NCBI GenBank assembly: GCA_039707465.1
Contig: CM077644.1
Location: forward strand, 84,638,375-84,702,374
DNA: 64,000 nucleotides
Direction of reading: 5' to 3'
DNA from: Rhabdophis nuchalis
Taxonomy: Eukaryota > Chordata > Lepidosauria > Squamata > Natricidae
Part shown: positions 45,481 through 55,980 of the stretch, in pieces
Numbering within the stretch: the first letter of the stretch is position 1
How the letters are laid out: every line of letters begins with the position of its first letter
Position numbers and translations under genes: made by a program
Notes under the pieces: model-generated
Databases searched by the model: none
What the model saw: only the letters and a program-made list of their open reading frames with translations
What the model was told of the DNA's origin: nothing

Positions 45481-45720
45481 TTTGGGAACCGGAAACGATC
45501 TCCAGGTGATCACCATTTGTGACCTTCTGACAAGCAAAGTCAGTGGGGAAAACCAGATTCACTTGACAACCATGTTACTAACGTAACAACTGCAGCAATG
45601 CACTTAACAAACCTAGCAAGAAAGGTCGTAACATGGGATAAAATTCACTTAACAAACATCTCACTTAGCAACAGAAATTTTGGACTCAGTTGTGGTTTTA
45701 AGTCAAGGACCAACTGTATT

Positions 45721-46390
45721 CCCAAATGGCACCTTGAGCATAGAAAATTGGATGCTGCTAAATCAAAATGACATTTCTGGGCAATACTTTATATAAATTC
45801 AAAACACGTTTTGCAGTAGGCCTATTGCTAGTTCTAATTAATAATGGACCTATTTTCTGAGTTGGATTTTTTTTTTTTTTGAGCTCAGTCATTGAGGCAC
45901 CATCTTCTCCAATATACATATTAACAGAACCAAGTGAGATGGAAAATGAATCCCTTGCTCAATGATATCATATCCCTGGACAATATGATTATGAGTGTTA
46001 TTTACATAAAAGTCTGACAAAGAGCATTAACAGGCTAAGCTGGATATTGCCAGCTGGATACATTTTCTAAGTGTCAATAGCATTTCCAGTTTCTTAATCT
46101 GCTGTTCCATCTCTTTATCATCAAAGAAAGAAATAATAGCAAGCTGATGGTTTGGTCCAAATTATAAATCAGATGGCTCCATCTTTCACATCACTAGGGG
46201 ATTCCAGGAACAAAGCTTCTTAAAGAAGCACAAAAGCAAACTGTAGCGTTTGAAATAATTCAGTATAGTAATTGAAATAGTCCTAGCTCAAGGAATATAT
46301 TGTCAAGTCCTATGGGCAAGGAATATTGTAGGCTACCCAGAGTCACTGTGTGAGTTGAGAGGCCATTAAATTTGTGTATGTGTATATGTG
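45721..46390. other. Unique sequence
   Basis: Nothing recognised; poly-T at 45868-45881. Confidence 0.5.
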
Positions 46391-46391
46391 T

Positions 46392-46895
46392 GTGTGTGTG
46401 TGTGTGTTGTAGCATAACTCTGGAACACCCCAAGCAATTTCAACCAAGCTTGGTACACAGATGATTTACTCTCTGAAAACAAATACTGTGTGGATAAGAC
46501 ACCCCTAACACCCCTTGGTGTGTGTGTGTTCTGTTAAGATACAGCCTGTTGTGCCTTAAAATGGCTTCTACTGTACTGCCTTAAAATAGTTTCTACTGTG
46601 CAGCGCAGTGGAGTTGCTGTGGTAACGACTTCACAGTACTCCACAAGGGAATTCACTCTGGTAAGGAGAAAAATCCAACAGTAGAAATTTTGTTTCTGGG
46701 GGCACAGGGAAAACATATTTAACTAATTTAATTGTCGTCAAAATCAGGGCTCAGGGAAAAGTTGCTCTTGCAGGCTTCACAGTAATCCACAAGGGGGCTC
46801 CCTCTGGTAAGAGGGGAAAATCCAACATAAGAAATTGCATTTGGCCTGGATATTTCCCCCTTATAAATAAATACCCGGGCAACACTGGCTAGTAA
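46392..46895 (-). repeat. Interspersed repeat with internal ~150-bp duplication
   Basis: The right end AAATACCCGGGCAACACTGG CTAG, read on the minus strand, is CTAGCCAGTGTTGCCCGGGT, a common repeat start. CACAGTACTCCACAAGGG (46633) and CACAGTAATCCACAAGGG (46780) open two related halves, each continuing TCTGGTAAG..AAATCCAACA. (TG)n at 46379-46408. Class uncertain. Confidence 0.5.
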
Positions 46896-46899
46896 TAAA

Positions 46900-47070
46900 T
46901 AAAATAAGTAGGCTTTATTTCTAGTCTTAGAAACTTTTATGTTACTTAAAACTATTGAACTTTGGACCTTAGGAAAGAGAAATCCTAATTCATTTAGGCT
47001 TAAAACGTAAATGCAGGTAGTCCAAGAACCACTAATTCAATGATTGTTTGACGTTATGGTGGTAGCAATA
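46900..47070. other. Unique sequence
   Basis: Nothing recognised. Confidence 0.4.
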
Positions 47071-47071
47071 G

Positions 47072-47325
47072 CAATAGCAATAGCACTCAGACTTATATAC
47101 CGCTTCACAGTGCTTTATAGCTGTCTCTAAATAGTTTACAGAGTCAGTATATTAGTCCCAAACAACCTGGGTCCTCATTTTACTGACCTTGGAAGGATGG
47201 AAGGCTGAGTCAACCTTGAGCCTGGTGAGATTCGAACTGCCAAATTGCAGACAGCTGGTTATCAGCAGATGTAGCCTGAGTACTGTATTCCAAACACTAT
47301 GCAACTGTGGCTCCTGATGCTAAAT
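47072..47325 (-). mobile_element. tRNA-derived SINE with (GCTATT)n tail
   Basis: The reversed tail AGCAATAGCAATAGCAATAG precedes CTTATATACCGCTTCACAGT, GGCTGAGTCAACCTTGAGCC and GAGATTCGAACTGCC (reverse B box). Related copies: 53245, 54895, 58985, 59675. Confidence 0.85.
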
Positions 47326-47639
47326 GAGTATTTCATACACCTAGTTCCTGAAGTTATAGCTATAGAAGTGCTTCTGTAGTCATGCGATCAACATTTCGGT
47401 TGACAGGCTCCCCAAGGCCTAGAATTACAGGGGTGCCTAAATCCACCGCCCCAACTTGCCTATATCCTCTCCATCTCTGCCCTTTTGCTGGCCCTGATAC
47501 CCGTGGCAAGCTTGCTGCCTGTCACTTATTAGCCCTGCCACCCTTGGCAGGCTTGCTGTTGCTGGTCCTGCCAACATTACCAGCCTTGTCACCCCCAGCT
47601 GACCTTCACTGTGTTCCTCCATTGTTGATGACATGTGAC

Positions 47640-47705
47640 CAGTAGTGGATTTCTACCAATTCAGACCAGTTTGGCTGTTTTAACTGGAAGACAATCCAAC
47701 TTACT
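47640..47705. mobile_element. hAT-type MITE end fragment
   Basis: ACCAGTAGTGGATTTCTACC AATTCAGACCAGTTTGG resembles the CAGTGGTGGATTTC-type ends; the remainder is missing. Confidence 0.4.
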
Positions 47706-47808
47706 GGTGATCAAAAACTGCAAGTTTAGGCAGCCATTAGGCTACTTCCTTCCCATCCAATGGGCAAGTTAGAACCTCTGAGCAGATTCATACTATTATT
47801 ACTGTAAG

Positions 47809-48433
47809 TGTTGTGGCCTGCCAGCGGCCAGTGGAGCTGGCAGCAGAATCCAACAGTGAGGAGGTTTGGGAGAAGCATGGGCCAGTCCTGGAGGCTGGGG
47901 AGGCTTAGACGCGGACTCTGCTTTGGAGGCAGGGATGGGGCCAAGGCCATCTGGCAGTTCTCAGCTGCCTTTGGAGCTGGACAGCAGAGAGGCAGAGGAA
48001 CAGCTAGAACCTGTTCCCAGTGTGCAGAGCTGCCAGAAGAAAAGAACAACTCCAAAATCAGGGTAGACTTGGGAGTAAAGTCACATGTGGAAGGTGATTG
48101 GCCCCTCCCATAGGAAATAAAAGAGCAGCGAAGGGGGAATGGGCTTTTGCGGGAAACAATTTGTTTGTTTGGTCATTAGATACATTTCAGGAGTGTGAAG
48201 ATCTGTCCATGAATCTCAGGGACTCTGTGCCCAGTTCTTCCTTGCAGAGCACCTCATTTGGAAAATATTTACATGGCAGCTTTCCAAGATAGATGAGGCC
48301 TGTAGTCATAAATATTCCTTTGAAAGATTGTTTGCCTTGCTGAATGAGAGGACTTCACGTTCATTTAATAAAAGGGGTTTTGTCGGGACCAGGACTGTGC
48401 CTCATGGTTTTTGGGGAAGCCTTGGTCAGAACA
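47809..48433 (+). mobile_element. Probable 625-bp solo LTR
   Basis: Begins TGTTGTGGCC and ends CAGAACA (TGTT...AACA). Flanks GTAAG (47804-47808) and GTAAC (48434-48438) are a 5-bp duplication with one difference. It has an inverted CCAAT (ATTGG, 48097-48101), TATA-like ATAAAAG (48117-48123) and AATAAA (48367-48372) in LTR order. No internal element flanks it, so it is probably the product of LTR-LTR recombination. Confidence 0.7.
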
Positions 48434-48439
48434 GTAACC

Positions 48440-49520
48440 TTTGCTCCAAGGCAAGCCATTCCTCCATCTCCTGCTTCATAGGTCCAGAGGCCAATTTCTC
48501 TTTCATTGTTTATTTGTTGGGACAAACAGGTTAGTCCACCTAAGTGGCAAACCCTTCTGGATGCGCCTCTATTTAGCAGGATCTCTACAAGCGCAGTATT
48601 TCTTTCATTCCAGGCAGCTGTAGTGATACAATCTGTATACATAAATGCTTCCAAATTCCATAACCGACTCTTTCGAAGAGAACTGGCAAAGCCGCTATTT
48701 ATGTTCAGCAATTTCTTCTAAATCGCCATCACATTTTAAGATTTGTGTTATTAGTGATAAGATTATTTCTGTTAATATGATCATTTCAGTGAAATAACAT
48801 TAGCGTGCTATTTCTGGACCAGCTTCATTATCACTTTCAAGTTGCTGCTCTTTTAATTTCTAACAAGGGTTTTTCAAAGGTGTGACATGAGTGAAAGAAA
48901 CAAGCCCGAGGTACTTTTGTTAATGGATAATTATCGTCTCTTTTCCTTCAGATTTAAATGTGGGCAATTCTACACTTCATAAATACTTCCCCTTTTCATT
49001 GCATGTGTAGCCCAGATGTTGCCTACCTTGGCACATGTGTCATGGGAAATAAAATTTCCACTCAGGAAAGCTATGTCTCCGTATAATGAAATTATCTGAA
49101 TTTCATGCATCACATTCTTAAAGAAGATCCATCTATTAACGCCGTGCATGTTTTGCAAAAGATTCAGAAGTGCTCCAAACCTCACACAAACACCCACACA
49201 ACACTTTTATGCTTTTGGAAAAATCAGGAATTTCCTCCCTCCCCTCTCATAGGAGACTGATACATGATGCGGCTGCTTTAAGGGGTCTTATGAAAATTAA
49301 TAAGATCCCCGCATCTTCTCTTTTTCTCCCAAAACTTGAAAAAAGGGGGGCTGACTTAATGGCACTACAAAGGTGCCATTGAACAGTGACCAACACCTTT
49401 TTTTAAAAAAAAATGTTTTAAGTTTGCATATAGTGCATATTTAATGGGAAATCTGGGTATAAGGTAGAATGATCCAAAGGCGGGAAATCCTGTTCCAAAA
49501 TTTTACACAAGAATATAAAT
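48440..49520. other. Unique sequence
   Basis: No recognised repeat or gene. Confidence 0.5.
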
Positions 49521-49756
49521 CCTTTCATTCCCATTCATCCAGCCAGAGTTGAAGAATCTTCTTGCATGAGAAGCGAAACATCTTCAAAGAAAAACAATTG
49601 TTGAAAGTAAAAGGTCCACCATTAAACCATCTTTCCAAGCAGCCTCCATGTCTCCAGTGTTTTTTCCCCCCATTTGGAGCCGAACCCAGGAGAGCATTCC
49701 TTCCAACCCAATAAATTCCAGTTGCCTCTTGAAAAAGCACCTTTGGGACAACCCAT

Positions 49757-50178
49757 ACATCCCTGCGGCCGATTCGCTCCCACAGAGAGGGACTTCTCCG
49801 GGTGCCGTCCACCAGGCTGTGCCAGCGGGCGACGCCCTGGGGAAGGGCCTTCTCTGTGGCGGGCCCAGCCCTCTGGAACGACCTTCCCCCCGAAATTAGA
49901 ACAACTACGGACCTCCGCTCCTTCCGTCAAAAACTGAAAACACACTTTTTCTGCTTGGCCGGCCTAGGTTACTCTTCCGTCTTTTAATAGGGTTTAGGGG
50001 ATTTTAGTAATTTTTAAAATTGGGGATTTTAGCGCAGGGATAATCTTTGTTTAATTTGTTTTTTATCTATTCTATTTATGTATATTTATTGGTATTTTTA
50101 AATTTCCCTGTGCATCGCTCCAAGTCCCTTTGGGGAGAGGATGCGGTCTACAAATAAAATTATTCTATTCTATTATTC
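49757..50178 (+). mobile_element. L2-like LINE 3' end
   Basis: CATACATCCCTGCGGCCGAT opens the surviving ORF end; the 3' end is GCATCGCTCCAAGTCCCTTT then GCGGTCTACAAATAAAATTA and an ATTCT-like tail. Confidence 0.85.
49802..49987 (+). pseudogene. LINE RT ORF end
   Basis: WGRAFSVAGPALWNDLPPEI then TTTDLRSFRQKLKTHFFCLA is the same closing block as 1178-1615. An upstream part is in another frame (49674 onward, FAPTERDFSGCRPPG). Truncated, no catalytic residues. Confidence 0.8.
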
Positions 50179-50215
50179 TAACCATGATCTGGGTGACTGA
50201 GAATCTCCATAGACA

Positions 50216-50508
50216 GTTACATACAAAGGCAACATTTGTCTCCCTCTTTTCCTTCCTTCCTTGGATATATGTATTTAAAATAATGTTGAATATATTCTTT
50301 TTAAATTTAATCTCTATTTATGCATTGCTGAACTTTGCAAAGGAGCATGGGGAAAGCTTAAAGACAGGAAGGTATTGGGAAGGAGTCAAGGTACATCATT
50401 AAATATTTAGTTTCTTAAGAGAAGACACCAGTCTTTCCTCGATCAACTAAATACATACATACATCAATAACTTGCAGAGAAAAAGGCCACTTGGCTAAAC
50501 AGCCAAAA
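50216..50508. other. Unique sequence
   Basis: Nothing recognised; a few ATAC units near 50452. Confidence 0.45.
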
Positions 50509-50510
50509 GC

Positions 50511-50930
50511 AGAGGTCGGCTGCAATGGGTTTGCCTGGGTTTGCGAGTACCCATAGTTAACATTATAGCCAGTTCGGAGAACCTCCAAATCCCACCCCTG
50601 GCTGGCCTGACCCACCACACCCCACCGCTGCCACCCCACCACGCCCCTCCCAGGAATCTCCACGTGGCACATTTTGGATGTGAGGTAAGCACAGGGCCCA
50701 TGCAGAGACTCGGGGAAGGGAAAATGGGGCTCCTGGAAGGCCTCTGGAGCCCAGGGGAGGCAGTTTTCTCCCTCCAAGAGGCTCTAGGAAAACTTCCAGA
50801 GCCTGAGGAAGGTGAAAACAGTTCCCCCCCTGCTGTGGTTCAGGATCCCAACTAGGCCACACCCATCATGACCATGACCAGCAAGAGCAGAGAACCCGTT
50901 GCTGAAATTTTTGCAGTCCACCCCTAACCA
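50511..50930. mobile_element. hAT-type MITE, CAGAGGTCGGCTGCAA family
   Basis: CAGAGGTCGGCTGCAATGG at the left, and TTTTTGCAGTCCACCCCT at the right, are loosely inverted. The middle is a GC-rich CCACC region. No clean 8-bp duplication found. Confidence 0.55.
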
Positions 50931-50934
50931 CAAG

Positions 50935-51384
50935 GATTCCAGATGGAGATTCTTCTTCCTGATCAATCAACGGGGAATAATAACCAGTTACATTGAAATT
51001 TCAGAAAATGAGAATGCTATAGAATTTAAAGAAGGGGTAGAGAAATAAAATGAAGAAAGGGAATGAAAAATTTATTTAGTCCAGTTCCTTAATATTTAAA
51101 AAATAATAATAATTTGTGTTTCTTCACATATATATAACCAGATTACAATACATAAAAGCAAGATGAATCAGTAAAACACACACACACACAAATTAGAATT
51201 TTGAGCCAGCATGGTACGAGTGCTGCAAGCTCCACTTTTATTTATATATTGCTCTTCAGTGCAAAAGCAAGCCCAAGGAAACTAAAGCTTTGAAACAATT
51301 CAGTATAAAATGGGAGCAGTTAAAATGGAATTATTAAAATGTTTATTTTCAATCTTAGCCAATATGCGTGTATATGTATGCAAG
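50935..51384. other. Unique sequence
   Basis: Only an (AC)n at 51176-51190 was recognised. Confidence 0.45.
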
Positions 51385-51742
51385 TTGTCAACCTACGTCC
51401 TCAGTTGGGATGAGAATTTCCATTGTTAAGCCAGCCGGTTGTTAAGTAAGTTGTAATTTATTTTACAAACTTTTTGAAGTTAAGTGAATTACTTCAGTTG
51501 TTAAGTGAATCATGAGGCCATTAAACAATTCCCAAGTTATCCCATTGACTTTGCTTGTTAGAAACTAGGAAGGTCACAAATGGTGATTGTGTGATCCAGA
51601 ATACTGCAACCATTGTAAATTCATGCCACTTACCAAGCATCCAAATTTTAATCATGGTTAAATCATGGTAAGTGTGAGGACTGGTTGTAAGTCATTTTTT
51701 TTTTTTGCATCTTGATTGAAAGTCAAAGACTACCAGGTTAAT
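51385..51742 (-). mobile_element. Snake DNA repeat, GACTTACAAC type
   Basis: Diverged copy: TTGACTTTGCTTGTTAGAAA (51545), CACTTACCAAGCATCC, GAGGACTGGTTGTAAGTC and AAGACTACC at the end. Confidence 0.65.
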
Positions 51743-51744
51743 AT

Positions 51745-52615
51745 GAACCAACATATATACGTTCTTTAAGCCCTGTGTAGATTTTCCTTCAGAGTGCAAA
51801 TTGTGGGACATAATTCTATAAAAGTAGCACCACTTTCACAAAAAGGTTTGTCTCTTTAACCGTTTAAAACTAAATGACAGTGACAGCTTTCTTAAACAAT
51901 GTCTGAAACTCTTTCTTAATGCCTGGGCAGTCTTATTCAGGTGGTGCAGGCAGTTTTTCAAACAATATAAATGTTTTAAAAGCAATGATACCCTCAGTAA
52001 AAGAGATGGTGCAGATCAATAATGGAAACTTTTTAAAAAAGCTATATTGACTCTCGAGACATTTTCTTAATTCTCTCTTTAGAGGTATCTTAAAAGTGAA
52101 GAGACCAAACAAAAGGAAGAACTTTTACACAGCACAGACTATATGTTGGGATAGATAAAGAATCTGCCCAGCAAGGACAAACTTGCAGGAATGGTATCTA
52201 GTCCATTCAGTACTATAATAAAAATAAACAGCCTGCTGAATTATATTGAGAAAAATACTGGCAACAAAAGGCAAGAATTCTAGTAAATTGTAAGGCATCA
52301 TATCAGATGAGTCTTGAAATGTTTGCATTCCCTTCTGTAAACTATCCTTTTGATCATGTGGATTTATGATTACCTTGCCAATTGATCACCACATCAGACT
52401 TCAAAGTGCTTCGTGAAGTCTTACAAGATACCAGAAGCCACATATAACTCCTACATTTCCTCAGATTTCACTCTAATAGCATGTAAGCCACTGATTTCTA
52501 ATCAAACAGTTGCATGTTGGATGCATAGAATAAACTATTAAGTATAGGGAGGAAGGGAATCTGTCTGAATCAATCCTGGTTAATTTGAATTGGAAATGAA
52601 GATTCAAAGAGGCTG
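51745..52615. other. Unique sequence
   Basis: Nothing recognised. Confidence 0.5.
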
Positions 52616-52621
52616 GGATTT

Positions 52622-52705
52622 CCTCCCTCCCTCCCTCCCTCCCTCCCTCCCTCCCTCCCTTCCTTCCTTCCTTCCTTCCTTCCTTCTCTCCCTCCTTCCC
52701 TCCCT
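52622..52705. repeat. (CCCT)n(CCTT)n microsatellite
   Basis: About ten TCCC units followed by about seven TTCC units. Confidence 0.95.
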
Positions 52706-53014
52706 TGGATGTAAATAGCGGAGACAATGACACTTTGAAATATATTAAGTGTGCCAAGTTTCAACTTCATAGTGTACTGTCAAGATTTCCATGAAATACA
52801 TTTTTAAAAATATTTCCCCCTGCATCTATTTTAAAGCAAAGATAGCAGACGGGAAGAAAGTCCAGACCAGGAAATTTCATACTATCCAGTACAAAATTGT
52901 AAATAAGATATGCCAGATGCTAGTACCCTTGAAAAGATAAATTTTCAAAAACTGCTCAAATAATATGCTCTTGTCTGATATACGTCACTTGAAGAATTAA
53001 CCTGAAGAATAGAG
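52706..53014. other. Unique sequence
   Basis: Nothing recognised. Confidence 0.45.
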
Positions 53015-53235
53015 AGCCATTTTAGAGTAGTGGTGAAGATGTTGGCCTAGAAATCAGGAGTCCATGAGTTCTAGTCCAACTTCAGGCATGGAAGTCAGTG
53101 GATGGCTTTGTGTCAGTTACTCTATCTCAGCACAATCCATTTCACAGGATTGTTGCTGGAGGAGAAATGGGAGAAGGATAAGTATTAGATACATTGTCCA
53201 CCTTGAATTACCTATAAAGGTGCAATAAAAAAATG
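53015..53235 (+). mobile_element. tRNA-derived SINE
   Basis: The head GAGCCATTTTAGAGTAGTGG with GAGTTCTAGTCC (B-box-like), then TCAGCACAATCCATTTCACA and GTCCACCTTGAATTACCTAT. Same family as the split copy 28852-31712. Confidence 0.75.
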
Positions 53236-53243
53236 GTCACGGA

Positions 53244-53488
53244 AGAATAGCAATAGCACTTAGACTTATATACCACTTCGTAGTGCTTTACAACCCTCCC
53301 TAATTGGTTTACAAAGTCAGCTTATTGCCCCCAACACTCCACATCCTCATTTTGCTGACCTCAGAAGGATGGAAGGCTGAGTCAACCTTGAGCCAGTGAG
53401 ATTTGAACTGCCAAATTGCTGACAGCCAGCAGTCAGCAGAACTAGCCTGCAGTGCTGCTTTCTAACCACTGCGCCACTATGGCTCATG
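53244..53488 (-). mobile_element. tRNA-derived SINE, (GCTATT)n-tail type
   Basis: Tail AATAGCAATAGCACTTAGAC, body GGCTGAGTCAACCTTGAGCC, reversed B box GAGATTTGAACTGCC and head end CACTGCGCCACTATGGCTC. Confidence 0.85.
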
Positions 53489-53489
53489 A

Positions 53490-54205
53490 CCATTAATTTG
53501 CCCTAGTGGGCTTAGGTGTTTTCCTGCGTCTATCACTGAATTAGACAGCGTACCAGTAGGAGGAGATAAGGCAGGGACCTCTGTGTCTGTGCACATGTGT
53601 GGTGGTAATGGGGGCTATTGCGATCAAAATGGCAGAACAAAGATCTGACCCTTCCTAATGTATCTTCTGCATTCCATCTACACATAAAAAGGAACAGCGC
53701 TTGTATTTCCCACTTGTACTCACACCCACAACTTACAGATCACTATTAATAGCAATATAAAAGTGCATTGGATTCAGAGGTTGGCTGCACTTACAGTTTC
53801 TAGCGGTTTGCTGTTTGTGAGTGTGAGTGCACAAGCTTTGCTCTCATGCACCTATTTGGGAGTGAAGTGGAGCTTCAAAAAAGCAGGTAATCAACTTAGG
53901 CAGCTCCAGTGAGTAAAGCAGAGGAAGTGTAAAACTCAGGGGGGCAACGAGGGCGAAGGGAACGAGCCAGAAAGTTAGTTATAAATTGATAGCTTAGCAC
54001 AAAGGTGGGTGAACAGGCCCAGCCAGCGATCAAAGCTAAAGGTTTGCCCAAACCCGCACGACCACCCAGCAGCCCCCCATTGATTGGATCCCATTCCAGT
54101 CTCTACACATCTACATCCCAGTTTATCCCAGCTCATTGCATTGAAGACACAATTACAGACAATCCAATATCAGGCACCCACCTTCAGTTTCATTTGAAAG
54201 GCATG
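53490..54205. other. Unique sequence
   Basis: Nothing recognised. Confidence 0.45.
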
Positions 54206-54213
54206 GATTAGCT

Positions 54214-54505
54214 CCATGATGGCAATCCTATGGCACACATGTCAGAGGTGGCACGCAGAGCCCATGCAGTCACCAGTTGCTCTATTGGTTTAAAAAACAG
54301 GGAACTTTTGGGGCCTTCAGGCCATTTTTCAGGCTGTTTTCAGCCCCACAAATGGCCTGAAAATGACCCAAAAAAGCCAAAAACCAGGCATGCATGTACC
54401 AGTTAACTGGTCTTCAGATTTCCGGCACTCCAGTGCTCGCACATGCATGAACATGTACATGTGCTCTAGTTTGGACACTTGGTGCCGAAAGGTTTGCCAT
54501 CACTG
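54214..54505. mobile_element. hAT-type MITE, CAGTGATGGC family
   Basis: Ends CCATGATGGCAATCCTATGG and (inverted) CAGTGATGGCAAACCTTTCG. Flanks GATTAGCT and GACTAGCT are an 8-bp duplication with one difference. Another copy is at 59198. Confidence 0.85.
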
Positions 54506-54745
54506 GACTAGCTCATATTGCCATAAAATCACCTTTTTTTGTAACAAAGAACAGAATAATAATAGGATCTTGAAAGAGCACTGGGTTCGTTTGCGGTTTG
54601 CGTTATTGTTTTAAATTACAGATGATTGATTCCATTCATGCAGTGCTACTACTACTTCTGTGTAGGAAGGGCTACTGGAATGAAATGATTTTCTGGTGAC
54701 ATCACTGCTGCCCAGAAGACACCCAGTTGGGGGTTCCTTTTATAG
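54506..54745. other. Unique sequence
   Basis: Nothing recognised. Confidence 0.4.
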
Positions 54746-54747
54746 CC

Positions 54748-54835
54748 CTATGAAATTGCCCACCAAAGTGGTTCCTATTTATCTATCTACTCTCAGTCAC
54801 CTGCTTTTGAACTGCTTGGTTGGCAGGAACTGAAG
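54748..54835 (-). mobile_element. Sauria-type SINE fragment
   Basis: CCCACCAAAGTGGTTCCTAT with TTGAACTGCTTGGTTGGCAG is the reverse of the SINE body. Confidence 0.65.
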
Positions 54836-54894
54836 TATATGACAGGAGTTATGTGGAACCTTTCTTTAATTAAGTTTGAAAAGAATACTCATGT

Positions 54895-55135
54895 AACCTA
54901 GGCAGCACAGTGGTTAGAATGCAGTATTGCAGGCTAATTCTGCTGCCTGCCAGCAGTTCAATTCTGACCGGCTCAAGATTGACTCAGCCTTCAAGCCTTC
55001 CTAGGTCTGTAAAATAAGGACCCAGATTGTTGGGGGCAGTATGCTGACTCTGTAAACTACTTAGAGAGGGATGTAAAGTGCTATGAAGTGATATAGAAGT
55101 CTAAATGCTACTGCTATTACTATTGCTAAGTGGCC
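54895..55135 (+). mobile_element. tRNA-derived SINE, (GCTATT)n-tail type
   Basis: CAGCACAGTGGTTAGAATGC, B-box-like GTTCAATTCTG, CTGACTCTGTAAACTACTTA and tail TGCTATTACTATTGC. Confidence 0.8.
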
Positions 55136-55156
55136 TGACATAGCTGTGTTTGGCTG

Positions 55157-55225
55157 ATCAAAAAATCTAAGAAGGGTCAAACCTGGTTGCTATTTGGATG
55201 GGAGACCACCAGGAGATGCCAAGCC
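55157..55225 (+). mobile_element. 5S-rRNA-derived SINE fragment
   Basis: AATCTAAGAAGGGTCAAACC TGGTTGC and TTTGGATGGGAGACCACCAG closely resemble the internal promoter and 3' half of vertebrate 5S rRNA (AAGCAGGGTC, CTTGGATGGGAGACC). A squamate 5S-derived SINE class is known; a 5S pseudogene is the alternative. Confidence 0.65.
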
Positions 55226-55360
55226 AATACACAAATTGGGAAGAATATGACAGCAAAAAAACTACTTTAGTTTTCACAAACAAACAGACTATGTTTATTA
55301 CCATGAAGTCACTAAAACTCAAGGTTTGGCTCAAATGAGTCTTTTCTACATTTTAGCTGG
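55226..55360. other. Unique sequence
   Basis: Nothing recognised. Confidence 0.4.
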
Positions 55361-55361
55361 C

Positions 55362-55500
55362 TTATTTATTTATCAGATTTATATAACTACCATGTCACAG
55401 AGAATAACTCTGGGCAGTGTACAATATAAAACAACAAATATATAAAAACAGTCACGATTAAAAATACAAAAGAGTCAATCTTAAAAATGCGAAACATTTG
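55362..55500 (-). mobile_element. Old L2-like LINE 3' end
   Basis: TTATTTATTTATCAGATTTA is followed by CACAGAGAATAACTCTGGGC AGTGTACAATA, a decayed version of the family 3' end. Confidence 0.65.
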
Positions 55501-55504
55501 ATCT

Positions 55505-55980
55505 AAGTGGTTTTGGCATCCTTTACCAAGTTTTTATATGCAAATATGATTTCTGACTTTTATTCATGTGTTTCACATGAGTGCTCTCTAACCAAACATC
55601 TGACTTAAAAAAAAAAAGAAACCCTTAAATCAATAGAGCTTTTGTAAGCTGTTGCTAATAGTTCTCAGAGAAGTAGTGTATTGATGCTGTCCACAGACGT
55701 GATATGAAAGAAACGATTTAGATCTTATTCAGTCTTCTAAAATATGGATTGTAAATATTATTTAAGGAGAAATACAGAACATAATAGTGTCATTTGTTCC
55801 ATTGAATGGTTCTGAAAATCCCTCATCTTTTCACAATATATATGAAACATACACTTACTCAGTGTCTAAATATAGCTTCGGCTCTTCTCAATCATTCAAG
55901 TTATGATTTGATCTGGAGTTTGTGAGGATAAAAAGAATGTACTTGTGACATTTTTCGGAACGTACATCAATAGGCAAATT
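55505..55980. other. Unique sequence
   Basis: Nothing recognised. Confidence 0.45.

Larger units (their letters stand above)
42865..45502 (-). mobile_element. Unclassified ~0.75-kb retro-type insert (split by hAT)
   Basis: After removing the hAT element the insert is 42865-43299 plus 45200-45502. It shares no text with the other families here. The 18-bp duplication suggests target-primed reverse transcription, but neither end has poly-A. The right part is GC-rich and, on the minus strand, carries four hairpins in a row between 45480 and 45362; a 5' structured RNA region is the inferred reading. No ORF of note. Confidence 0.55.
42847..45520. repeat. 18-bp target duplication around an unclassified insert
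   Basis: CAGGTGATCACCATTTGT occurs at 42847-42864 and 45503-45520, continuous with the DNA repeat on each side. Confidence 0.9.
42643..45718 (+). mobile_element. Snake DNA repeat split into two halves by a 2.6-kb nest
   Basis: The first half is 42643-42864 (AGGTAGTCCTCAACTTACAA start) and the second 45503-45718 (ends GTTTTAAGTCAAGGACCA). Together about 420 bp, the normal size of this family. An (ATTCATATTT) short tandem lies at 42786-42823. Confidence 0.85.
49530..50215 (+). repeat. GAAACATCTTCAAAG dispersed repeat, split by an L2 end
   Basis: First part 49530-49756 (TTGCATGAGAAGCGAAACAT, then CCAGTTGCCTCTTGAAAAAG and ACCTTTGGGACAACC); it resumes at 50180 with CCATGATCTGGGTGACTGAG. Confidence 0.65.

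Noticed and set aside
44428..45537. 369-codon minus-strand open frame
   Set aside because: It crosses the hAT foldbacks, its end and the target duplication. High GC gives few stops, and overlapping frames on both strands are similarly open.
55157..55225. Functional 5S rRNA gene
   Set aside because: The 5' half is not intact and many conserved positions are changed.
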